From Micromonospora sp. NBC_00421 (GTDB lineage: Bacteria; Actinomycetota; Actinomycetes; Mycobacteriales; Micromonosporaceae): DNA of 64,000 bases. Where the stretch lies: the NCBI RefSeq assembly GCF_036017915.1, contig NZ_CP107929.1, positions 7,167,839 to 7,231,838 of the forward strand, given 5' to 3'. Made by a program: the position numbers and the translations under genes. The first letter of the stretch is position 1. The number at the start of each line of letters is the position of its first letter. Below the pieces are notes generated by a model that worked only from the letters and a program-made list of their open reading frames with translations, had not been told where the DNA came from and did no database searches. Shown here in pieces: positions 16,333-29,194 of the stretch.

Positions 16333-18465
16333 TCAGCCGACGATGGCGTCCGACGGTGGGGTGAACTGGCGGGTCGGGGTGCCCTTGAGGCCGTCCCGCA
16401 GGGTCTGGGCGACCGCGTTGACCGGGACCTGGGACTGCCCGTCGCCGACGGCGTTGAACGGGTTGTCCGGGTCGGCGATGAAGCTCGCCGCCGCCAGTTC
16501 CGGGGTGTAGCCGACGAACCAGGCTGACCTGGTGCTGTCCGTGGTACCGGTCTTGCCGGCCACCGGGCGGCCCACCGTGCGGCGGACGCTGTCCGCCGTC
16601 GACCAGCCGCCGCAGGTGCCCTTGGCCGGGGTGTCGCCGGTGGGGCAGCGGGCCGCGTCGGTGGCGGCGCGGGCCGCGTCGGCGTTGACCACCTGGCGGC
16701 AGCGGGGCTTCGCGACCTCCCGTTCGATGCCCCCGGCGGTCTTGTAGGTGGCCGGGGTGCCGTCCCGGTTGGTGATCGAGTTGACGGGCATCGCCTCGCA
16801 GTACCGGCCGTCGGCGGCGATCGCGGCGTACGCGTTGGCCATCTCCAGCGGGGTGGCGTCGGAGACACCCAGGGTGAACGCGCCCCACTTCTTCGCCTTG
16901 GCGGGCGACGCCTGCTCCTTGTCGACGTCGGTACGCCAGCGCAGCCCCAACTGCTCGGCGAGGTGCACCCCCCGGTCCGCGCCGATCTTCTCCTCCAACT
17001 GGACGAAGTAGGTGTTCACCGACTTGCCGAATCCGGACCACATGGTCTGCCGGCCGGTCATCGCCCCGCTGGCGTTGGACGGCGCCCAGCCGTCGTAGAC
17101 GGCCGACTTGTACCGGTACGGCGAGTCGAACGCCGTGGACAGTGGCATCCCGGCGTCCAGGGCGGCCAGCATCGGGAACATCTTGAACGTCGAGCCGGCC
17201 TGGTAGCCGGGGAGGGTGCCGCCGCCGAGCAGCGGGGCCACCGTGTTCGGATAGTTTGCTTTCGTCTTGGGGTCGGCCTCGGGGTTGGAGCTGGGTCCGT
17301 TCTCGCTGACGTCCAGCGAGTACGTCCGGTTCACCGCCATCGCCTTGATCCGCCCGGTGCCCGGTTCGGCGACCACGATCCCGTTGGCGAAGGGGCTGCC
17401 GACCCCGTCCTTCGCGCCGACGTTCTTCTCGGCGGCGGCCTGGACCTTGGGGTCGAGACTCAGCACGATCCGGTAGCCGCCCCGGCGCAGCTTGTCCATC
17501 CGTTCCAGCCGGTTCTCCCCGAACGCGGGCTGCGCGCTCCACCAGTTCTTCACGTAGTCGCAGGCGAAGCCCCAGGTGTTGTACCTACTGGGTATCGAGG
17601 CGCAGTCGTTGGGCGGGGTGGTGGGCCGGGTGCGGATCGGTTCGCTCTTGGCGACCGCGGCGGCGTCCGGGGACAGGTAGCCGAGTTGGGCCATCTTGTC
17701 GAGGACGTAGTTGCGCCGGCCGGTGGCCTCCTTCTGGTCCGAGCTGAGCGGGTCGTACTCGGAGGGCGACTTGACCAGGCCGGCGAGGGTGGCCGCCTCG
17801 ACCGGGGTGAGGGTGGCCGGGGTCTTGGAGAAGAAGATCTGCGCCGCCGCGTAGATGCCGTACGCCCGGTGGCCGAAATACGCCGAGTTGAGGTAGCGCT
17901 CCAGGATCTGCTCCTTGGTCAGCTCCTTCTCGATGTCCAGCGCCATCCGCATCTCCTTGACCTTGCGCAGGCTGGTCTGCTGGGTTGCCTCCTGCACCTC
18001 CTGTGGCGTCTGCGAACTGTCCCGCAGCGCCATCCGGACGTACTGCATGGTCAGCGTGGAGGCGCCCTGGGAGACGCCGCTGGAACGGGCGTTGGCCACG
18101 AAGGCGCGGGCGACGCCCTTGGGGTCGACCCCCCGGTGCTGGTAGAAGCGGTTGTCCTCGGCGGCGACGATGGCCTGCTGGATGTTCGGCGACATGTCCG
18201 ACAACTTGGTGTACTGCCGGTACTCCTCGTAGAACATCGTCAGGATCGTCGTGCCGTCCGGGGCGTAGAGGTAGGACGTCTCGGCGGGCAGGGCGGTGCG
18301 CAGGATGTTCGTCTTGTGCTCCACGGCGTGCGCGGTGGCCTTGGCACCCAGGCCTGTCACGGCGGCCAGCGGGTACGCCACGGCGGCGAGCACGATGCCG
18401 GCGATCAGCCCGGCGCGGAGGAGTGGAACGGAACGACCTGCGGCGGCGAAGGATCGATTGCTCAC
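16333..18465 (-). CDS. Class A penicillin-binding protein (transglycosylase/transpeptidase)
   Basis: A 710-residue bifunctional murein synthase. A cytoplasmic N-terminus and one membrane helix (about residues 15-38) lead into a GT51 domain with AAEDNRFYQHRG (Glu103), GASTLTMQYVRM and RYLNSAYFGHRAYGI. The transpeptidase domain has the nucleophile Ser425 in AGSTFKMF, the SxN motif in GKSVNTYF and the KTGTT motif near residue 645. It polymerises and cross-links peptidoglycan outside the membrane. The GTG start follows a relatively AT-rich region shared with the divergent cobC. It splits the cobalamin genes and has no obvious link to them. Confidence 0.96.
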   Translation of the reverse strand: MSNRSFAAAGRSVPLLRAGLIAGIVLAAVAYPLAAVTGLGAKATAHAVEHKTNILRTALPAETSYLYAPDGTTILTMFYEEYRQYTKLSDMSPNIQQAIVAAEDNRFYQHRGVDPKGVARAFVANARSSGVSQGASTLTMQYVRMALRDSSQTPQEVQEATQQTSLRKVKEMRMALDIEKELTKEQILERYLNSAYFGHRAYGIYAAAQIFFSKTPATLTPVEAATLAGLVKSPSEYDPLSSDQKEATGRRNYVLDKMAQLGYLSPDAAAVAKSEPIRTRPTTPPNDCASIPSRYNTWGFACDYVKNWWSAQPAFGENRLERMDKLRRGGYRIVLSLDPKVQAAAEKNVGAKDGVGSPFANGIVVAEPGTGRIKAMAVNRTYSLDVSENGPSSNPEADPKTKANYPNTVAPLLGGGTLPGYQAGSTFKMFPMLAALDAGMPLSTAFDSPYRYKSAVYDGWAPSNASGAMTGRQTMWSGFGKSVNTYFVQLEEKIGADRGVHLAEQLGLRWRTDVDKEQASPAKAKKWGAFTLGVSDATPLEMANAYAAIAADGRYCEAMPVNSITNRDGTPATYKTAGGIEREVAKPRCRQVVNADAARAATDAARCPTGDTPAKGTCGGWSTADSVRRTVGRPVAGKTGTTDSTRSAWFVGYTPELAAASFIADPDNPFNAVGDGQSQVPVNAVAQTLRDGLKGTPTRQFTPPSDAIVG

Positions 18466-18599
18466 CTGGTCAAGTTATGACATTTCCGATTCATCCATGA
18501 GAAGAATTCATGAACGCTCCGGAGTTGGTCGAGTCCCGTGATGTGGCCCACGCCCGGATCGGCTGTCCCAGGCGTCGGCTTCCCGGCAGGATCGCGGTC

Positions 18600-19685
18600 A
18601 TGCAAGGGCAACCGACAGGCACCGCGCCGGCCACCGGCACCGAGCCGGACCTCGCCCACCACGGCGACGCCGAGGCCGCCCCCGGCCTGGTCGACCTGGC
18701 CGTGAACGTCCGCCGGGACCCGATGCCGGACTGGCTGGCCGACCCGATCACGGCCGCCCTCGCCGACCTGGCCGGCTACCCCGACCCCCGCCCGGCCCGC
18801 GCCGCCGTCGCCGCCCGGCACCGCCGTCCACCGGCGGAGGTGCTGCTCACCGCCGGTGCCGCCGAGGGCTTCGTGCTGCTCGCCCGCGCCCTGACCGGGG
18901 TACGCCGGCCGGTGGTGGTGCACCCGCAGTTCACCGAGCCGGAGGCTGCTCTGCGGGCCGCAGGCCACCAGGTCGAGCGGGTGCTGCTCGACGCCGCCGA
19001 CGGTTTCCGGCTCGACCCGGCCCGGGTGCCGGTCGACGCCGACCTGGTCATGATCGGCAACCCGACCAACCCGACCTCCGTGCTGCACCCCGCCGCCGAC
19101 CTGGCCGGGCTGGCCCGCCCCGGCCGGGTGCTCGTCATCGACGAGGCGTTCTCCGACACCACCGGCGTACCCGGCGTCGACGGTGAGCCGGAGTCGCTCG
19201 CCGATCGTCGGGACCTGCCCGGCCTGGTGGTGGTGCGCAGCCTCACCAAGACCTGGGGGCTGGCGGGCCTGCGGATCGGTTACCTGCTGGGCGAGGCCGC
19301 CCTGCTGGAACGGCTGGCCGCCGCCCAGCCGCTCTGGGCCGTCTCCACCCCGGCGCTGGCCGCCGCCACCGCAGTCGCGTCGCCGACCGCCGTCGCCGTC
19401 GAGCGCGCCGTCGCCGCCCGGCTCGCCACCGACCGCGAGCACCTGGTGACCCGCCTGTCGGCTCTGCCCGGGGTACGCGTCGCGGGCCGCCCGGCCAGCG
19501 CCTTCGTCCTGATCCACCGGCCCGGGGCCGACCGGCTACGCCAGTTGCTGCGCGAGCGCGGCTGGGCCGTCCGACGCGGCGACACCTTCCCCGGGCTGGG
19601 ACCGGACTGGCTGCGGATCGCCGTCCGCGACCCGGCGACCACCGACGCGTTCATCGAGATACTGGCGGAGATCCTGGAGGCATGA
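18600..19685 (+). CDS. cobC: CobC-type threonine-phosphate decarboxylase (class I/II aminotransferase fold)
   Basis: I choose ATG 18600; an upstream ATG at 18510 would add 30 residues without family similarity. The 361-residue PLP protein has LTAGAAEGFVLLARAL, MIGNPTNPTSVLHP, VLVIDEAFSD and the PLP lysine in VRSLTKTWGLAGLRIGYLLG. CobC/CbiD-type enzymes of this fold produce aminopropanol phosphate from threonine phosphate for the corrinoid nucleotide loop, the co-substrate of CobD. Its stop overlaps the cobT start (ATGATG at 19682), so cobC-cobT-cobA form one coupled operon. The context makes the cobalamin role likely over histidinol-phosphate aminotransferase. Confidence 0.92.
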   Translation: MQGQPTGTAPATGTEPDLAHHGDAEAAPGLVDLAVNVRRDPMPDWLADPITAALADLAGYPDPRPARAAVAARHRRPPAEVLLTAGAAEGFVLLARALTGVRRPVVVHPQFTEPEAALRAAGHQVERVLLDAADGFRLDPARVPVDADLVMIGNPTNPTSVLHPAADLAGLARPGRVLVIDEAFSDTTGVPGVDGEPESLADRRDLPGLVVVRSLTKTWGLAGLRIGYLLGEAALLERLAAAQPLWAVSTPALAAATAVASPTAVAVERAVAARLATDREHLVTRLSALPGVRVAGRPASAFVLIHRPGADRLRQLLRERGWAVRRGDTFPGLGPDWLRIAVRDPATTDAFIEILAEILEA

Positions 19686-20797
19686 TGCTGGAGACGACGA
19701 TCGCGGCGATCGGTCCGCTCGACGGGTCGGCGATGACCGCCGCCCGGGACCTCCAGGCCCGGCTCACCAAGCCGGCCGGCTCACTCGGTGCCCTGGAGGA
19801 GCTGTCCGTACGCCTGGCCGGCCTGGCCGGAGCCTGCCCGCCCCCGCTGCCCGAACCGGCGGCGGTGGCGATCTTCGCCGGTGACCACGGCGTGCACGCC
19901 CAGCGGGTCACCCCGTGGCCGCAGGAGGTCACCGCCCAGATGATCGGAAACTTCCTGGCCGGCGGGGCGGTGGTCAACGCGTTCGCCCGGCAGGCCGGCG
20001 CCTCGGTCACCGTGGTCGACGTCGGGGTCGCCACCCCGCTGTCATTCCCACCCGAGGCGACCGCCGGCACCGCCGGCCCGGCGGGCGGCCCGACCGGTGC
20101 CGTCCTCGCGCCGCCGCGCCTGGTCGACGCGAACGTGCGGCGGGGCACCCGGGACATGACGGTCACCGCCGCACTCACCCGGGACGAGGCGCGGGCGGCG
20201 ATCGAGGTCGGCATCCGGGTCGCCGACGAGTTGGTCGACGCCGGGGCGGGTGTGCTGCTCACCGGGGACATGGGGATCGCCAACACCACGCCGTCCGCCG
20301 CACTGATCGCCGCTTTCACCGGGGTGGACCCGGGCGAGGCGACCGGCCGGGGGACCGGGGTGGACGACGAGACGTACCGGCGCAAGGTCGGCGTGGTGCG
20401 GGCGGCGCTGGAGCGGCACCGGCCCGACCCGGCCGATCCGCTGGGGGTGCTGGCGGCCGTCGGTGGCCTGGAGCACGCGGCGCTTGCCGGCCTGATCCTC
20501 GGTGCGGCGGCCCGCCGGGTTCCGGTGCTGCTCGACGGGGTGATCGCGGTCAGCGCCGCGCTGGTCGCCGCCGCCCTCGCCCCCGACGCGGTCGGCGCGA
20601 TGATCGCCGGGCACCGCTCCGCCGAGCCGGGTGCCAGCGTGGCGCTGCGCCACCTCGGCCTCGACCCGCTTGTCGACCTGGGCCTGCGGCTCGGCGAGGG
20701 CACCGGCGCGCTGCTGGCGTTGCCCGTGGTCACCGGCGCGGTCCGGGTGCTGCACGAGGTGGCCACCTTCGATGCGGCGGGGGTCTCCGAGAAGTGA
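19682..20797 (+). CDS. cobT: Nicotinate-nucleotide-dimethylbenzimidazole phosphoribosyltransferase CobT
   Basis: 371 residues; overlaps cobC by 4 bases and cobA by 4 bases (GTGA). It makes alpha-ribazole phosphate for the lower ligand of cobalamin. Family motifs visible are LTKPAGSLGALEEL, IFAGDHGVHAQRVTPWPQEV, MIGNFLAGGAVVNAFARQ, LLTGDMGIANTTPSAA, ATGRGTGVDD, LLDGVIAVSAALVAA and the C-terminal GLRLGEGTGALLALP, which carries the catalytic Glu. The insert of about 15 Ala/Gly/Pro-rich residues after VATPL is a lineage feature. The protein is complete. Confidence 0.98.
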   Translation: MMLETTIAAIGPLDGSAMTAARDLQARLTKPAGSLGALEELSVRLAGLAGACPPPLPEPAAVAIFAGDHGVHAQRVTPWPQEVTAQMIGNFLAGGAVVNAFARQAGASVTVVDVGVATPLSFPPEATAGTAGPAGGPTGAVLAPPRLVDANVRRGTRDMTVTAALTRDEARAAIEVGIRVADELVDAGAGVLLTGDMGIANTTPSAALIAAFTGVDPGEATGRGTGVDDETYRRKVGVVRAALERHRPDPADPLGVLAAVGGLEHAALAGLILGAAARRVPVLLDGVIAVSAALVAAALAPDAVGAMIAGHRSAEPGASVALRHLGLDPLVDLGLRLGEGTGALLALPVVTGAVRVLHEVATFDAAGVSEK

Positions 20798-22083
20798 GCG
20801 CCAACCCGTACCCCCTCGGCCTGCGGCTCGCCGGGCGGCGGGTGGTCGTGGTGGGCGGCGGCGCCGTGGCCAGCCGCCGGGTGCCCGCCCTGCTGGACGC
20901 CGGCGCCGACGTGCTGCTGGTCGCCCCCGAGGTGACCCCGGCGCTGCGCGCGCACGTCGATGCCGGGCGGCTGCACTGGCGGCCCCGCCGGTTCGCCCCC
21001 GACGACCTGGACGGCGCATGGCTGGTGCAGGTCGCGGTGGACGACCCGCACGCCGCCGCCTCGGTCAGCGCGGTCGCCGCCGAACGGCGGATCTTCTGCG
21101 TGCGGGCCGACGACCGGGCGGCGGCCACCGCCTGGACCCCGGCGGTCACCCGGCACGGGCCGGTGACGGTGGCCGTGTTGGGCGGGGGCGACCCGCACCG
21201 GGCGATGAGTGTCCGGGACGCCGTCCGGGAACTGCTCACCGCGCGGACCGGGCTGCTCGCCGATCCGGGGGAGACCGTGGTGGTCGGGGTCGCCGCGGGC
21301 GCGCAGGGTCCGGTACCGGCCGGGCTGGGAAGCGGGGAGGCCCCTCCCCCCGGCCCGATCGGACGGGTGTCGCTTGTCGGCGCGGGACCGGGCGACCCGG
21401 AGCTGATCACCGTGAAGGGGTGGCGGCTGCTCACCGAGGCGGACGTGGTGGTCGCCGACCGGCTGGTCCCCGGGCTGCTCCTGGACGAGTTGCGCCCCGA
21501 CGTCGAGCTGGTCGACGCCGCCAAGATCCCCTACGGGCCGTCCCGCGCGCAGGAGGAGATCAACCGGATCCTGGTCGACCGGGCGCTCGCCGGGAAGGTC
21601 GTGGTCCGGCTCAAGGGCGGTGACCCGTACGTCTTCGGCCGTGGCGGGGAGGAGCTGCTGGCCTGCGCGGCGGCCGGCGTACCGGTGACCGTGGTGCCGG
21701 GGGTGACCAGTGCGATCGCCGTGCCGGCGGCGGCTGGTGTCCCGGTCACCCACCGGTCGGTGGCGCACGAGTTCACAGTGGTCTCCGGGCACGTCGCCCC
21801 GGACTCGCCGGTCTCCCTGGTGCGCTGGGAGGCCCTCGCCGGCCTGCGCGGCACCCTCGTGGTGCTGATGGGGCTGAAGAACCTGGCCGCCATCACCGCC
21901 GTCCTGACCCACCACGGCCGGGACGCGGCGACCCCGGTCGCGGTGATCCAGGAGGGCACCACGGGGAGCCAGCGGAGCCTCCGCTCGACCCTCGGCGCGG
22001 TGGCGGCGGACGTCGTCGAGGCGGGTCTGCGTCCACCGGCCATCGTGGTGATCGGCGACGTGGTCGACGCCCTCACCACCTGA
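20794..22083 (+). CDS. cobA: Fused precorrin-2 dehydrogenase / uroporphyrinogen-III C-methyltransferase
   Basis: GTG start at 20794 overlapping the cobT stop. The 429-residue protein has the CysG arrangement. Residues 1-150 are a Rossmann dehydrogenase (RRVVVVGGGAVASRRV and WLVQVAVDDPHAA). After a linker comes the SAM-dependent methyltransferase, residues 185-429, with VSLVGAGPGDPELITVKG, VVADRLVP, VVRLKGGDPYVFGRGGEE and VPGVTSAIAVPAAAGVPVTH. It converts uroporphyrinogen III to precorrin-2 and sirohydrochlorin, feeding both sirohaem and cobalamin. It is the last gene of the cobC-cobT-cobA operon and is followed by a foldback repeat. Confidence 0.96.
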   Translation: MSANPYPLGLRLAGRRVVVVGGGAVASRRVPALLDAGADVLLVAPEVTPALRAHVDAGRLHWRPRRFAPDDLDGAWLVQVAVDDPHAAASVSAVAAERRIFCVRADDRAAATAWTPAVTRHGPVTVAVLGGGDPHRAMSVRDAVRELLTARTGLLADPGETVVVGVAAGAQGPVPAGLGSGEAPPPGPIGRVSLVGAGPGDPELITVKGWRLLTEADVVVADRLVPGLLLDELRPDVELVDAAKIPYGPSRAQEEINRILVDRALAGKVVVRLKGGDPYVFGRGGEELLACAAAGVPVTVVPGVTSAIAVPAAAGVPVTHRSVAHEFTVVSGHVAPDSPVSLVRWEALAGLRGTLVVLMGLKNLAAITAVLTHHGRDAATPVAVIQEGTTGSQRSLRSTLGAVAADVVEAGLRPPAIVVIGDVVDALTT

Positions 22084-22158
22084 CCGCCGGGCCGAGGGAC
22101 GGCGACTGGCAGCAGCGACGAGCAGTGCCGGCCGGCCGACTATGACCGTGCGCGGCCC

Positions 22159-22280
22159 CTTTGGACCTGATGACGTCAACGAATCGCTCGCGGCGGTGTG
22201 GGACCGGGTCGTCAGCCTGGTCGTCGACCGTCGCGGGCAGCAGCAGCGCGGGTGAGTCGCATACGTCATCAGCTCCAAAG
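22159..22280. repeat. Second foldback element related to 13414-13519
   Basis: The 18-nt arms 22159-22176 (CTTTGGACCTGATGACGT) and 22263-22280 (ACGTCATCAGCTCCAAAG) pair with one mismatch. They match the arms of the element at 13414 at most positions (CTTT-GA-CTGATGACGT). The inside differs, although GGTGAGTCGC near the right arm recalls the CGACTCACC inside the first copy. It follows the cobA stop by about 75 bases and could end that transcript. Confidence 0.75.
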
Positions 22281-22434
22281 CACGCGAATGTCAGCTCTGG
22301 AGCCCGCCACACGGTGCCGAGCCTCGTCGCCGTGCCGAGAGACCCGCGGCGCTGACCACCGGACCCGGGGCGGTTACCGTCGGGCCCGGGGCGGCGGTCA
22401 GCGGGACGGTAGGCGCTGCGGGACGGTACGAACG

Positions 22435-22472
22435 CGACGACGGCCGGGAGTGGCTCCTCCCGGCCGTCGTCG
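22435..22472 (-). terminator. Strong hairpin terminator after the otsB-GH15 gene
   Basis: CGACGACGGCCGGGAG (22435-22450) pairs perfectly over 16 bases with 22457-22472 around a 6-base loop. It lies 12 bases past the stop codon of the minus-strand gene ending at 22485. There is no U-tract, as usual for actinomycetes. Confidence 0.8.
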
Positions 22473-22484
22473 GTGCTGTTCAGA

Positions 22485-25087
22485 TCACTGCTTGAGCATG
22501 TTGTCGAGCAGCAGGGCGCAGCGGATCAGCCCGAGGTGGCTGTACGCCTGCGGGTGGTTGCCCAACCCGCGTTCGGCAAGCGGGTCGTACTGCTCGGGGA
22601 GCAGCCCGGTCGGGCCGGCGGTGTCGACCATCTGGGCGAACAGCTCCTCGGCGTCGGTGCGCCGACCGGTGCGCAGGTACGCCTCGATCAGCCACGCCGT
22701 GCAGATGTGGAAGCCACCCTCCCGGCCGGGCAGGCCGTCGTCCCAGTGGTACCGGTAGACGACCGGACCGCTGCGCAGATCCGCCTCGATCTTGAGCACG
22801 GTGGAGAGGAAGCGCGGGTCGTCCCCCGGGAGGAGGCCGGAGAGCCCGATCCAGAGCGAGGAGGCGTCCATGTCCTCGTCGCCGTACGCGACGCTGTACG
22901 CCTCGACCTCCTCGTGCCAGCCGTTCTCCAGCACGTTGGCACCGATCCGGTCGCGCAGTTCGACCCACTCCGGCCGGTCCTCGCCGTCGTGCTGACGCAC
23001 CACGTGCAGGGCCCGGTCGACGGTCATCCAGCACATCACCTTCGAGAAGATGTGGTGCCGAGGTGGGAGGCGGGCCTCCCAGATGCCGTGGTCGGGCTCG
23101 TGCCAGCGGCGACGGACCGCCTCGACCATGTTGTCGAGCACCCGCCACTCGTCGTCGCGGACCGAACCCCGGGCGTCGGCGACGGCCGCGATCAGATCGG
23201 CGATCGGCCCGAAGACGTCCAGTTGGAGCTGGTGGTTGGCGAGGTTGCCGACCCGGACCGGCCGGGAACCGGCGTACCCGGGCAGGGTGTCGATGACCGC
23301 CTCGGCACCCAGCTCGTAACCGTCGACGGTGTAGAGCGGGTGCAGCCGCTCGGGGTGCCCGCCGGTGCGCTCGATGCAGCCGTCCACCCAGCGCAGCAGC
23401 GCCTCGGCCTCCTCGATCGAGCCGAGGTCGACCAGGGCCCGCGCGGTCATCGCCGCGTCGCGCAGCCAGCAGTACCGGTAGTCCCAGTTGCGGACGCCGC
23501 CCAGCTCCTCCGGCAGCGAGGTGGTCGCCGCCGCCAGGATCGAGCCGGTCGCCTCGTGGCAGAGCCCGCGCAGGGTGAGCGCGCTGCGGGCGACCAGGTC
23601 CCGGGCGGTGGCGGGCAGCCGTAGCGAGGCCACCCAGTCCTTCCAGGGCTGCTCGGCCCTGGCCTGCCGGTCGTGGATGGCGACCGTGTGGTCCTCCAGG
23701 CTGTGCGTGCCGAAGCGTAGCTCCAGCACCACCCGGCCGCCGGTGGCGGAGAGGTCGACCACGGCGTGCGCGGTCTGGTACCCGCCGTCGTTGCGGACCT
23801 GCCAGGACACCCCGGGGGAGTAGAGCGCGACCGGCTCGTTGGAGCCGAGCACCAGCAGGCCGTCGTCCATCGGCTGGAGCTGGGTGGCGACCTGGCCGAA
23901 CTCGGGGCGCGGGGCGAACTCGATCCGGGCCCGGCCTGAGCCGGTGAGCACCCGGACCAGGGTGGAGTCACCGGTGATGACCGCCGGGCCGTCCGGGGTG
24001 GTCTCCCGGGCCGGTAGGTCCAGCCAGTCGGTGACGGTGAGCCCCGACCAGCGGGTCTCGACGGTCATCGTGCCGTTGCGGTAACGCTGGCCCAGCGGGA
24101 TTCCGCCGCGCTCCGGCCCGACCGTGAAGTGCCCGGCCGGGCTGCCGCCGACCAGGTCGGCGAAGATCGCCGCCGAGTCGGGCTTGGGGTGGCAGAGCCA
24201 GCTGACCTTGGCCTCGGGGGTGAGCAGCGCGACGGTACGGCCGTTGGCCAGCATCGAGTGCCGCTCGATAGGCACCGCCCGCTCGCCGAAGAGCCAGTGC
24301 CGGCGGGTCTCCAGCAGCAGACCGAGCGCGCGGGCCGCCTCGATCGGCTCGGCCACCCGGTAGTGCGCCTGGGTGTCGCCGGGGCCGATCTTGATGCCCA
24401 GGTCGGGGCCGTGCAGGTTGCCGAAGGCGTTCTCGTCGGTGACGTCGTCGCCGATGAAGAGCACCGCGCTGGCCGAGAGCTGGGTCCGGAGCTGGTCGAC
24501 CGCGGTGCCCTTGTGGGTGGCGACCACCGACAGCTCGATGACCTCCTTGCCCTGGGTGACGGTGACGTCGTCCCACTTCGCCGGCCCGTTGCGGACCGCC
24601 TCGACGGCGGCGGCGGCGACCTGCGGGTCGACCCCGCGGGTGTGCACCGCGACGCTGGCCGGCTTGCGCTCCAGCCGTACCCCCGGGTGGGCGACGGCGA
24701 TCTCGCGCAGCGCGTCGCGCAGCCGGGTGCGGACCGCGACCAGTTCGGGGGAGAGCCGCTCGACGAAGCCGATGTCGAACTCGGAGCCGTGGCTGCCGAC
24801 GAGGTGGATCTCGTTGGGCAGCCGGGACAGCGCGGCCAGGTCGCGCAGCGCGCGCCCGGAGACCACCGCGACTGTGGTCTGCGGCAGCGCGGCCAGCGCC
24901 CGGACGGCGGCGACCGACTCGGGCAGCGGCACCGCCTTGCTCGGGTCCTCGACGATCGGCGCGAGGGTGCCGTCGTAGTCGCAGGCGACCAGGAGCTGTG
25001 GTACGCGGGCGATCCGGCCGATCGCGGCGAGCAGCTCCGGGTCCATCGTCCCGGCGGCGGGGGTGATGATCTCGGCGGTGGGGGCGT

Positions 25088-25091
<4 letters not shown>
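22485..25091 (-). CDS. otsB: Trehalose-6-phosphate phosphatase fused to a GH15 glycoside hydrolase
   Basis: The start is GTG 25091, overlapping the otsA stop by 4 bases (GTGA); the longer frame upstream is inside otsA. The 868-residue protein joins two enzymes. Residues 1-250 are a HAD-type trehalose-6-phosphate phosphatase with nucleophile Asp38 in [16 protein letters not shown], and [13 protein letters not shown]. Residues 270-868 are a GH15 (glucoamylase/trehalase) domain with [25 protein letters not shown] and [20 protein letters not shown]. With OtsA it would make trehalose from UDP-glucose and glucose 6-phosphate; the GH15 part may hydrolyse trehalose or another alpha-glucoside. There is no signal peptide, so both act in the cytoplasm. 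Confidence 0.95.
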
Positions 25092-26488
<1,397 letters not shown>

Positions 26489-26629
26489 GATCGGCCACCT
26501 CCGGGTGCTGACGGGTCCACCGCGATGAGCGTACTGAGCGTAGCTGCGGCCTCTGGGACCCAGTGCCGCAGTTACCTACCCGTACCACGCCTGCTGAACC
26601 CGTACCGTGATCTTGTCGACATCGCCTGC

Positions 26630-27022
26630 TCAGAGGTCGATGACCGGCCACTGCTTGGGTAACACCTCAGCGAGCAGTTCCCGCCGGTCCGTCATGATCG
26701 GCACCAGGGGGTTGGTGGCGGCTTCCATGGCGAGCTGGGCCAGATCCAGCCGGCCGCTCATCCGGCGCGACCAGCCGCCGAGGTAGCTGCACATGTCCGG
26801 CTCCACCGCAGTGACCTGCACCTGGGGCAGCGCGGCGAGCAGTTCGAGCAGTTCCCACTGCGCGACCGTGGCCCGCTCGTGGGCGTGTGCCAGGCAGAGG
26901 CCGGGTACCAGCACGTCCCGGGCGTAGTCGGCGGCCTCGGCGATCCGCACCCCGACGGCCCTGGCGCCGGACGAGTAGGCAAGCAGCGCGGCGGTGTCGA
27001 GCGCCAGGCCGAACTGCGTCAC
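26630..27022 (-). CDS. PIN-domain-like toxin of a VapBC-type module
   Basis: 130 residues, overlapping the upstream antitoxin gene by 4 bases (ATGA). The N-terminal LALDTAALLAYSSG gives the first PIN acidic residue (Asp9), and a C-terminal DLAQLAMEAATNPLVPIMTDRREL provides two later acidic residues, here DLAQLA and MTDRREL. PIN toxins cut RNA, often tRNA. The match to canonical VapC is weak, so assignment rests on these residues together with size, overlap and the ribbon-helix-helix partner. The pair lies between otsA and ettA and is probably autoregulated. Confidence 0.7.
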   Translation of the reverse strand: MTQFGLALDTAALLAYSSGARAVGVRIAEAADYARDVLVPGLCLAHAHERATVAQWELLELLAALPQVQVTAVEPDMCSYLGGWSRRMSGRLDLAQLAMEAATNPLVPIMTDRRELLAEVLPKQWPVIDL

Positions 27023-27303
27023 CGGCGGGCCCTGGCCCGCGCGGCGCGTACCTCTGTCTGGACTCGCGTGGCCTGCTCGCGAAGCTCGGGCGTGATGCCG
27101 GCGGCGAGCTGCTGCATCTCCGCGTGGGCCCGGGCCACGTCCTCGTCGGTGATCGCGAACCCGGCGTGGGAGAGGACCGCCCGGGTCTGCTCACCGGCCA
27201 TCTGACGACGCACCGCCCGCGCGACGAAGGCGGAGACGTTCGGCTCCCGGGCCAACCGCTCCGCGACGTCGTCCGGCAGGCTCACCGCGATCTTCTTGGT
27301 CAT
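27019..27303 (-). CDS. Ribbon-helix-helix antitoxin of the adjacent PIN toxin
   Basis: 94 residues. The N-terminal MTKKIAVSLPDDVAERLA is a typical ribbon-helix-helix strand and helix, and VSAFVARAVRRQMAGEQ is the second helix. The charged C-terminal half would wrap the toxin. First gene of the two-gene module, with the toxin start inside its stop region. Such antitoxins repress their own promoter; no operator palindrome is obvious in the 200 bases up to ettA. Confidence 0.8.
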   Translation of the reverse strand: MTKKIAVSLPDDVAERLAREPNVSAFVARAVRRQMAGEQTRAVLSHAGFAITDEDVARAHAEMQQLAAGITPELREQATRVQTEVRAARARARR

Positions 27304-27515
27304 ACAAAGACGCTAACCAGTTATACCGCGCTGCCGCAACGCGGCACGCCGTACCGCTGCCGGGGCGGGGTGATGTGGGCGCGGCGGGCCGTACCTGTCA
27401 GGATTGACTATGGCGTGCGCGTGGCCGGCCCCCGGCCGGCGGCGGCGGGCGAAGGTCGCAGCCCGCGCCGCGCCGCCGCCCGAGGCGACAGCAATCGACG
27501 GAGGTAGCCCGCACC

Positions 27516-29192
<1,677 letters not shown>

Positions 29193-29194
29193 AC

